Assembly: GCA_021731325.1 (NCBI GenBank)
Contig: JAKFXP010000078.1
Coordinates: 1 to 8,472 of the forward strand
DNA length: 8,472 nt
Reading direction: 5' to 3'
Origin: Parcubacteria group bacterium
GTDB taxonomy: Bacteria; Patescibacteriota; Minisyncoccia; Phycocordibacterales; UBA12088
The notes beneath the pieces are model-generated. The model did no database searches and was not told the DNA's origin. It worked only from the letters and a program-made list of their open reading frames with translations. Within the stretch, counting starts at the first letter, position 1. Every line of letters starts with the position of its first letter. Positions 1-5,042 of this stretch are shown here, one piece after another. A program made the position numbers and the translations under genes.

Positions 1-909
1 GGCGACGAGGGTTGCAAAGGAGTGGTCGTATTCGGTCATCGTAGCGACACAGACGTCCTTGTGTTCGACGTGCTCCAATAGTTTTTTGGTAAATAGACGC
101 GCACGGTCGGCACGGAAGTTAAAAAAGAAAAACGCATCATGTTCGCGTACCGTCGCAGCTTCGCCATTCGAATCCGTACATACGATAGGAGTCACATGCT
201 CGTCAAAGCCCCCTTGCTCGTGTAGTGTGTGGATGAGGGTGGCCGCAGGAGTAGGTGACACCACGTCACTTTTTCCAAAGAAAATCGCATCTGTTGCTCG
301 CTGTATGCGATCCCAATTATTATCTCGATCCATAGCGTAAAAGCGACCCGTCATGGTTGCAATGCGCCCTATCCCCGTTGAAATCAAAACGTCTTCGAGT
401 TCTTGTATGTACTGAAGGGCGCTTTGGGGGGGAGTATCGCGTCCATCAAGAAAAAGATGCAGGGCCAGTGTTGCTACCCCGGCATCTTTTGCGGCACGGA
501 CAAATGCTTGCAGATGTGCGCTGTGACTATGAATACCACCGGGAGAGAGCAAACCTGCAACATGGAGAGTTGAGTGATGTGCAATCACGTGTGAAAAAAG
601 TGTTTTGAAAACGGTGTTTTTTCCAAAGGTACCATCCTGTACGGCCGTATCAATACGTACGAGATCAGTATCTATTTTTGCTCCTGCTCCAATTGCCATG
701 TGTCCAATTTCGCTATTCCCCATTTGTCCCTCAGGGAGTCCAACTGCAGTACCGCTGGCATCAATACGGCAATGGGGATATGTCTCAAGGAGTGAGTCGT
801 AAAAAGGGGTGTGTGTCTGATGAATGGCGTTATGGTCAGTCTCATCTCGTATGCCCCAGCCATCAAGCACAATGAGTACGGCGGGGGTATGGTAGTGGTG
901 GTTTTTCAT
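1..909 (-). CDS. gpmI: 2,3-bisphosphoglycerate-independent phosphoglycerate mutase, N-terminal part (cut by window edge)
   Basis: Interconverts 3- and 2-phosphoglycerate in glycolysis in the cytoplasm, using two Mn ions and a phosphoserine intermediate. I translated the reverse strand from the ATG at 909 and found 303 uninterrupted codons to the window edge; the family is about 510 residues long, so roughly 200 C-terminal residues lie outside. Visible signatures: VLDGWG (metal ligand D16), MGNSEIGH with the catalytic serine at S66, GGIHSH (H127), LDGRD (R157, D158), GRFYAMDRD (R189, R195) and FFNFRADRAR (R266, R269). These are the active-site residues expected of the N-terminal half. The phosphatase-like metal ligands near the C-terminus cannot be checked. 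The segment before GGIHSH reads SPGG where the family usually has SDGG. No Shine-Dalgarno precedes the start, and the proposed promoter lies so close that the mRNA may be leaderless. Identification is very secure. Confidence 0.97.
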   Translation of the reverse strand, partial: MKNHHYHTPAVLIVLDGWGIRDETDHNAIHQTHTPFYDSLLETYPHCRIDASGTAVGLPEGQMGNSEIGHMAIGAGAKIDTDLVRIDTAVQDGTFGKNTVFKTLFSHVIAHHSTLHVAGLLSPGGIHSHSAHLQAFVRAAKDAGVATLALHLFLDGRDTPPQSALQYIQELEDVLISTGIGRIATMTGRFYAMDRDNNWDRIQRATDAIFFGKSDVVSPTPAATLIHTLHEQGGFDEHVTPIVCTDSNGEAATVREHDAFFFFNFRADRARLFTKKLLEHVEHKDVCVATMTEYDHSFATLVA

Positions 910-917
910 ATGGACGT

Positions 918-946
918 ATAGTACCACAGGCTCGTAGATATATAAA
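918..946 (-). promoter_or_regulatory. Proposed gpmI promoter with extended -10
   Basis: Reading the minus strand, TTTATA (941-946, 4 of 6 to consensus) is followed by a 17-base spacer and TACTAT (918-923, 5 of 6), preceded by TGG as an extended -10. Transcription would begin near 910-911, one or two bases before the gpmI ATG at 909. The -35 overlaps the T-tract side of the upstream terminator hairpin. Confidence 0.6.
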
Positions 947-973
947 AGCCACAGAATGTATCTGTGGCTTTTT
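944..973 (-). terminator. Rho-independent terminator of the 53-residue gene, possibly bidirectional
   Basis: A perfect inverted repeat pairs 944-955 with 961-972 (core GCCACAGA / TCTGTGGC) around a 5-base loop, 956-960. On the minus strand it follows the stop codon of the small gene by 14 bases and ends in TTTTATATAT, a usable U-rich tail. On the plus strand it also ends in a run of five T, so it could work both ways. Confidence 0.85.
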
Positions 974-986
974 AACAGGGTGTGTA

Positions 987-1148
987 TTACCAACCCGACG
1001 CTTCGGCGGTGAGACACTCCCCATGTTTCTGTGTGTCGTGTTTGTAGACATCACAATGACTCGTGTACCAGGTGTCTGTCATCGTAATACCAAACACTAT
1101 GTACACCATCCCTAGAATACAAACTATATATAAAAAGAACGCTTTCAT
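987..1148 (-). CDS. Small single-span membrane protein, 53 residues, unknown function
   Basis: I do not recognise this gene. The minus strand from the ATG at 1148 gives 53 codons and a TAA. The protein begins MKAFFLYIVCILGMVYIVFG, a short positive start followed by a hydrophobic segment at about residues 4-22. It continues as a polar tail of about 30 residues with cysteines at 32 and 45 and several histidines, ending in ...EASGW. It is probably an inner-membrane peptide with the tail outside, where the cysteines could pair; a signal peptide is the alternative, but I see no clear cleavage site. Support for a real gene: an AGAGGAG ribosome binding site six bases before the ATG, an upstream promoter-like sequence, and a terminator 14 bases after the stop. 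It appears to be a stand-alone transcription unit. Confidence 0.8.
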   Translation of the reverse strand: MKAFFLYIVCILGMVYIVFGITMTDTWYTSHCDVYKHDTQKHGECLTAEASGW

Positions 1149-1154
1149 CACTAT

Positions 1155-1161
1155 CTCCTCT
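1155..1161 (-). promoter_or_regulatory. Strong Shine-Dalgarno for the 53-residue gene
   Basis: AGAGGAG on the minus strand, six bases from the ATG at 1148. It fixes the start of this short gene. It stands out because gpmI, gyrB, the sortase and the surface protein have no comparable site. Confidence 0.85.
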
Positions 1162-1185
1162 CTCTAAAGCACAATTGCCTAGTAT

Positions 1186-1214
1186 ATAATACCACATAAT
1201 AGGCATACACACAA
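1186..1214 (-). promoter_or_regulatory. Proposed promoter of the 53-residue gene, extended -10
   Basis: On the minus strand TTGTGT (1209-1214, 3 of 6) is followed by a 17-base spacer and TATTAT (1186-1191, 5 of 6) preceded by TGG. TATACT (1181-1186) is an alternative -10 but has no good -35. Transcription would start near 1179, giving a leader of about 30 bases that contains the ribosome binding site. The -35 sits inside the hairpin at 1201-1248. Confidence 0.55.
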
Positions 1215-1248
1215 CCCCCACAAGGATGCGGGGGTTGTGTGTATGCCT
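1201..1248 (-). terminator. 19-bp perfect hairpin after the surface protein gene, probable terminator
   Basis: Positions 1201-1219 and 1230-1248 are exact reverse complements, ending in a CCCCC/GGGGG block, around a 10-base loop. The hairpin starts 12 bases after the stop of the surface protein gene, where a terminator is expected. It has no clean U-tract: the minus strand continues TATTATGTGG. It could instead slow RNA polymerase or protect the mRNA 3' end. Confidence 0.65.
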
Positions 1249-1260
1249 GAGCACACATAC

Positions 1261-3315
1261 TTATTTGTTTTTCTGAGCGAAATATTCGAATGCTTTTGCA
1301 AGAGCTACTTTGGTACCAATGCGCGTTGACGAATAGCTATAGTCAATACACTCCACCAGGATGCCAAGGACTTTTTCAAAGTCACCATTGCTCCAGGTTG
1401 CTGTTTTTGCCGCAAGGATGGGGTCAGGGTTGTGGTTACCCTCAAGACGGTTCTTGTAAATGTCATCGAGGATGCGTACGAGCTGTGCAATAAACGTCTC
1501 GGGAGCAATACCCTTGCCAGTCATCGTGCGCAAGAGATCAAACGTCTTCTGTTGTTCTCCGGCGACCAAGTGTCCTACAAATTGTGCATGTGCTTCGTGT
1601 CCGTCTATGGGAGCTGATGAGGGAGTGCTGGCGATAGGAGTAGGTGCCGGCTCTCGAGTGTGGAGAGGGGTCGTCACCGGTTGACTGTTGTGCGTGCTCA
1701 ACACCGGAGGCGTGCTACGGATCGGTCGGTCTTGACTCGTCTGCATGACGTGGGTAGGTGTCGCATCCGTTGTGGCTACAGCCTGTGTTGGGGTGCCACC
1801 CAAGCGGGTAAGCAATGTCTGGGCTCGTTCCTTAGAAAGGAGTATCCAGCCGTCTTCTCGTGGGTAGGTATCACGTGCCTGTGCACATATCTGTTCAATA
1901 ACTTCGTGTTCACTCGTCCCCGTACGTACAATATGATCCGAGATGAGACGCGTTGCTTCTGGAGAGAGGAGGATATTATCAGTATGGGCGCGGTCTTCAA
2001 TCGCAGATGAACTCTCTGATGGTGTACTGAGTGTCATCGAGACTATTGGCGCAGCTGCTACGGTGTCGAGGGCGCTCATCGCAGCAAGCGTTTCCTCAGC
2101 CACGTGTGACATATGTTGCGTACGCTGTATTTCAGATTTTGCTTCAGCGTTGCGTTTAAATGCAAACTGCAATAGAGCGATTGGGTGTATATAGGTCACT
2201 ACGTACGCGAACCCTGCACTTACGGCGAGCACGGCGAGCCAGAAGAAGGTGGTAAGTAAAGGACCTGCCTCAAAACCGGTATACGGGACTTGGTCAAGAC
2301 TAATGTAGTTCCCTGTCTTGGTGATAGTCTTCGAAAGAAGTACCTTTGGTGATGGGTCGGTGTCACGATCTTTTGGTTCATCCTTAGGTTTATCTTTTGG
2401 CTTTTTGTCGTCATTACAGTTCAAGCACTTGCCACCGCCCCCGTTCACTGATACGGATGCTATACACGTAACGCTCTCACCGTGGTCTGAAGTAAATGTT
2501 CCCGTGTAGGTAGTGTTCCCGGGTACGTTCACCGTCTGGCTACCATCAAGAGAGATTGCGCCAATACCCTGGTCGATGGTGGCGGATGTTGCACCGTCAC
2601 TGTCCCAACTCAACGTTACCTGACTATCACGAGACACCTTGGACGAAGAAACGTTCAGGGTACAGGTGGGTGCGGTATGAGGAGTGATACTTGGGCATGA
2701 TTGAGCTGCTTCTTTGCGGCAGCTTCCACCGGTTGCCGTGACCGATTTGATACGCGTCGCAAAGGATATGGGAGTATCGCTGAGGTAACAGCCATCAACA
2801 ATGGTCGTAGTGTCGTCACAGTAGGTCACCTCGTAGTGTGTCATCTCAGGATCACCTGACCAGGTAAACGACGTGTCATCGAGCGCAAGTGATATTGCAT
2901 CACAGTCCTCAATTGGTTCTGGCTCATGTACTTCAACCCACACCGAACAGGTGTACGTATCGTCTGTACCATATTTGTGGGCACGTGCGGTGTAGCTTGT
3001 TGAGGTGGTGGGGGAGACATTCGTGCTGCCAGAAACACCGCTCCAGCTCTCTCCTTCGATACCGTCAATCGTCACCTGCACGTCATCATCCGCTGCAAAG
3101 TGCCAGGTGAGGGTGGTTGACTCCCCTGCGGTAATAGATGCAGCACTCACGGACATATCTTCACACTGCCATGCGTGTGTTTCGTTTGTTGCAAAGCGTG
3201 CAGGGACGCCTTCAATAAAGAACAATGCCGAAAGAGTACCTATTGCCAAAAGGGCGCTTATTCCTGCGGTGCGTATCAATGACGTACTGAAGTGTGATGC
3301 GTTCATGTGTTTCAT
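1261..3315 (-). CDS. Surface protein with Ig-like modules, internal sortase-type motif and long cytoplasmic tail
   Basis: Predicted envelope protein of 684 residues; exact function unknown. Order seen: N-terminal signal or anchor (hydrophobic 17-34); Ig-like module at about 51-130 (C51, C122); Cys-containing segment 131-207; second Ig-like module at about 212-291 (C218, C284); glycine stretch with CLNC (C297, C300); charged KPKDKPKDEPKD linker 303-322; VPYTG at 343-347; membrane span at about 352-375, then FKRN; a tail of about 300 residues with a helical part (449-505), a Pro/Thr-rich linker (508-570) and a helical end (574-684) that resembles domain III of DnaX. Positive charge after the span places the tail in the cytoplasm. 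The sortase ends 48 bases upstream on the same strand, suggesting an operon and VPYTG as its target. Neither this ATG nor the second (residue 4, 3306) has a Shine-Dalgarno, so the start may be three codons later. Confidence 0.88.
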   Translation of the reverse strand: MKHMNASHFSTSLIRTAGISALLAIGTLSALFFIEGVPARFATNETHAWQCEDMSVSAASITAGESTTLTWHFAADDDVQVTIDGIEGESWSGVSGSTNVSPTTSTSYTARAHKYGTDDTYTCSVWVEVHEPEPIEDCDAISLALDDTSFTWSGDPEMTHYEVTYCDDTTTIVDGCYLSDTPISFATRIKSVTATGGSCRKEAAQSCPSITPHTAPTCTLNVSSSKVSRDSQVTLSWDSDGATSATIDQGIGAISLDGSQTVNVPGNTTYTGTFTSDHGESVTCIASVSVNGGGGKCLNCNDDKKPKDKPKDEPKDRDTDPSPKVLLSKTITKTGNYISLDQVPYTGFEAGPLLTTFFWLAVLAVSAGFAYVVTYIHPIALLQFAFKRNAEAKSEIQRTQHMSHVAEETLAAMSALDTVAAAPIVSMTLSTPSESSSAIEDRAHTDNILLSPEATRLISDHIVRTGTSEHEVIEQICAQARDTYPREDGWILLSKERAQTLLTRLGGTPTQAVATTDATPTHVMQTSQDRPIRSTPPVLSTHNSQPVTTPLHTREPAPTPIASTPSSAPIDGHEAHAQFVGHLVAGEQQKTFDLLRTMTGKGIAPETFIAQLVRILDDIYKNRLEGNHNPDPILAAKTATWSNGDFEKVLGILVECIDYSYSSTRIGTKVALAKAFEYFAQKNK

Positions 3316-3363
3316 ACTAATGGTAATAATAAAATGACTTTCGTAATAATGAATGGTGATGCT

Positions 3364-4017
3364 TTACAACGGTTGCTTCTGAGTGAGATGGGCAATAACG
3401 ACCCAGCGCTCTTGTTTTGCGCCAAAGGTGTTACATGTTGCGAGCGTGAGTGTTGGCTCGCTCACATCAAGGGGTACTATGACATCTTCGGCACGCTTGA
3501 GCGCAACGGAATGAATCGTGTATGTGTACCGATGTGTTGAGGAGAACACTTCGATCACCTCACCCTTTTTGCTTTTTCCAAGATCATTAAATGCCTGGTA
3601 TGACTTATTTTTTACGACGGGCAAATAGCTTGAGTGGCCAAAGATGAGCATATTTCCTTTTTCCCCCGCATGTGCAGACCCCGGATAGTGTACGGCGCCG
3701 GTTAAGAGCGCTCGATCGAGTACCGCGATATCAGTACTCTGTGGAGTAACAATAGAGGTATCAATAGCACGAGTCGCTATCAGGATGCGAACCGGCGTGG
3801 TGACCTCAACAACTTTTTTTTGAGGCACAACCACTGAGTTGGTGCTGGAACTGGAAATAGTTTCAAGGGTGGACTGAACGTTTGATTCAGGTACCACATC
3901 AAATAAGACGAGTATACTGCCGAGCACGAAGGCGGTAAGCACAAAGGTGCGTACAAACTGCGCACGTCGCTGCACCAAAACGTCTCGAGAGGTTGTAGAA
4001 ATAGGATTGTCAGTCAT
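3364..4017 (-). CDS. Sortase family cysteine transpeptidase
   Basis: Membrane-bound transpeptidase of 217 residues that in its family cuts an LPXTG-like motif between Thr and Gly and joins the protein to an amino group at the cell surface. The N-terminus has a short charged cytoplasmic part and a membrane span at about 21-42, then a Ser/Thr-rich stalk, then the sortase barrel. The catalytic triad is visible: H128 in FGHSS, C195 in TLATCNTF and R204 in QERWVV. The upstream stretch HYPGSAHAGEKGN is also typical. It could belong to class D, E or F; I cannot assign a class by eye. It lies just upstream of the surface protein that carries VPYTG and is driven by a perfect consensus promoter. No Shine-Dalgarno is seen before the ATG at 4017, and no better in-frame start lies upstream. 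Confidence 0.93.
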   Translation of the reverse strand: MTDNPISTTSRDVLVQRRAQFVRTFVLTAFVLGSILVLFDVVPESNVQSTLETISSSSTNSVVVPQKKVVEVTTPVRILIATRAIDTSIVTPQSTDIAVLDRALLTGAVHYPGSAHAGEKGNMLIFGHSSYLPVVKNKSYQAFNDLGKSKKGEVIEVFSSTHRYTYTIHSVALKRAEDVIVPLDVSEPTLTLATCNTFGAKQERWVVIAHLTQKQPL

Positions 4018-4085
4018 GATGGAGGGTGGTGCACGGGAATGAGTAACAAATCCCGGTTGCAGACGTATACACGTAATCTGTGTAT

Positions 4086-4114
4086 ATTATAGCAGTCTTT
4101 CTATTTAGTGTCAA
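4086..4114 (-). promoter_or_regulatory. Perfect sigma70-type promoter for the sortase operon
   Basis: On the minus strand TTGACA (4109-4114), exactly 17 bases, then TATAAT (4086-4091) preceded by TGC. All 12 hexamer bases match consensus. Transcription would start near 4079, leaving a leader of about 62 bases with one weak hairpin (CGGGA/TCCCG). The -35 and part of the spacer lie inside the last codons of the upstream gene ending at 4101. Confidence 0.88.
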
Positions 4115-4772
4115 TGGAGTGTCCGTAGCGGAGAATATGGCAGACTCGACGCACGATGTACCCAGTGAGTACGACCGTGGAGCGGGTCGTAGACCAAGAG
4201 CGAGTGAGACGCGAGGGGGCTGTGGTATGTACTACCTGGTGCAGTGCTACCTGGCCTTGAAAACAGGGTACATTGGCTGGTGCGAGCGCTTGTTTTGATA
4301 CGTAGGGTGCTTTAGGGTGTGCATCAACACGGATGCTCATGGGTATAGGTGATTGTGAGACCGGATACCGTGGTGATGATGACTGCAAGCGCGTAACGTA
4401 GGTGCCGATATACGCATCACACTGGAGTGCCGCGTGGTAGAGATATATGAACGCCCGGTGCCCACATGACCAGAGGTATAGAGTGTGCTGCTTTAGTAGC
4501 GCATACAGATTAACCTGATTAAGGTGTACGAGGAGACTATCTTTTGTACGAGGATGATAGAGACGGAGGATGGGCGCTTCTTCACCTAAGAGATCTTCGT
4601 CAGTATCCAAATCAATAACCACCGCTTCATACGATGAGAGATGGTGCTGGTTGATTCGAAGTACCTCCTGAGTATCAGAAGCAAGGAGTTGGTCTATCAG
4701 TCGTTGTGTCTCAGCAACAAGAGTGTTGTTCGTGTACGCGTCTTGCTCAAGATGGGTAGAGGTATGATTCAT
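4101..4772 (-). CDS. Hypothetical protein, 223 residues
   Basis: I do not recognise a family. The reading frame is open from 4814 (237 codons), but the first ATG, at 4814, lies inside the proposed promoter, so I chose the next ATG at 4772 (MNHTSTHLEQ), about 26 bases after the predicted transcription start. No Shine-Dalgarno is seen at either. The first 110 or so residues look like a folded, mixed helix and strand region: an acidic patch DLDTDEDLLGEE is followed by hydrophobic stretches and LYLWSCGHRAFIYLYH, while the second half is Ser/Thr/Pro/Arg-rich and low in complexity. There is no signal peptide or convincing membrane span, so it is probably cytoplasmic. No terminator separates it from the sortase, so read-through into that operon is possible. 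An open frame this long is unlikely by chance, but coding status rests on length and promoter alone. Confidence 0.65.
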   Translation of the reverse strand: MNHTSTHLEQDAYTNNTLVAETQRLIDQLLASDTQEVLRINQHHLSSYEAVVIDLDTDEDLLGEEAPILRLYHPRTKDSLLVHLNQVNLYALLKQHTLYLWSCGHRAFIYLYHAALQCDAYIGTYVTRLQSSSPRYPVSQSPIPMSIRVDAHPKAPYVSKQALAPANVPCFQGQVALHQVVHTTAPSRLTRSWSTTRSTVVLTGYIVRRVCHILRYGHSIDTK

Positions 4773-4804
4773 AGAAGTAACGTGAGGGGTGTTAGGTAGA
4801 TTAT

Positions 4805-4833
4805 ATACTACCATAGTAAAACTTAATTGTCAA
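4805..4833 (-). promoter_or_regulatory. Proposed promoter of the 223-residue gene
   Basis: On the minus strand TTGACA (4828-4833, 6 of 6), a 17-base spacer and TAGTAT (4805-4810, 4 of 6) preceded by TGG. Transcription would start near 4798, which favours translation from the ATG at 4772 rather than 4814. Confidence 0.7.
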
Positions 4834-4853
4834 TCATACCCGCTACCAAGATA

Positions 4854-4882
4854 TTGACAGTATCTTTAATCTATGATATATA
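4854..4882 (+). promoter_or_regulatory. Proposed promoter of the CARDB-like protein gene
   Basis: TTGACA (4854-4859, 6 of 6), 17-base spacer, TATATA (4877-4882, 4 of 6) preceded by TGA. Transcription would start near 4889. It is back to back with the minus-strand promoter at 4805-4833; the two -35 boxes are 20 bases apart, so one regulator could affect both. Confidence 0.65.
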
Positions 4883-4888
4883 TAATAG

Positions 4889-5042
4889 CGAATTGTATAG
4901 GGGTTCGTCGAGCACCCTTCATATCAGATTTTGGCATTGGGTGTCAGTGCCGCATGGGTGCCACGGGGTAGATGTCTATACCTGCCTAATGAGAGCCTTC
5001 TGCCGTAGGTACACCGCATATTATTCATAGGTATATTTTAGT
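4889..5042 (+). other. Long 5' leader of the gene at 5043, no known element recognised
   Basis: About 154 transcribed bases precede the start codon. I see a modest hairpin at about 4895-4924 (AGGGGT/ACCCTT with a G-T pair), a short one pairing GGCAT (4933-4937) with GTGCC (4947-4951), and an imperfect 18-base tandem repeat (GCATTGGGTG then GCATGGGTG, 4934-4970). Nothing matches a riboswitch, T-box, SRP RNA or tmRNA that I know. No strong Shine-Dalgarno precedes 5043; the closest is AGG 12 bases away. Confidence 0.4.

Noticed and set aside
1660..2010. 116-codon open frame on the plus strand
   Set aside because: Antisense to the surface protein gene; no promoter, no ribosome site, Arg/Cys-rich translation typical of a shadow frame.
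3316..3363. Separate promoter for the surface protein in the 48-base gap after the sortase
   Set aside because: The gap is A+T rich, but I find no -35/-10 pair with good spacing; co-transcription with the sortase is simpler.
4773..4814. N-terminal extension of the 223-residue protein to the ATG at 4814
   Set aside because: That ATG overlaps the proposed -10 region, so it would not be transcribed from this promoter. The ATG at 4772 lies downstream of the predicted start.
4989..5030. 13-codon upstream frame in the leader of the CARDB-like gene
   Set aside because: No Shine-Dalgarno and too short to judge; mentioned only as a possible leader feature.
4889..5042. SRP RNA, 6S RNA, tmRNA or riboswitch in the long leader
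   Set aside because: None of the conserved core motifs of these RNAs is present.
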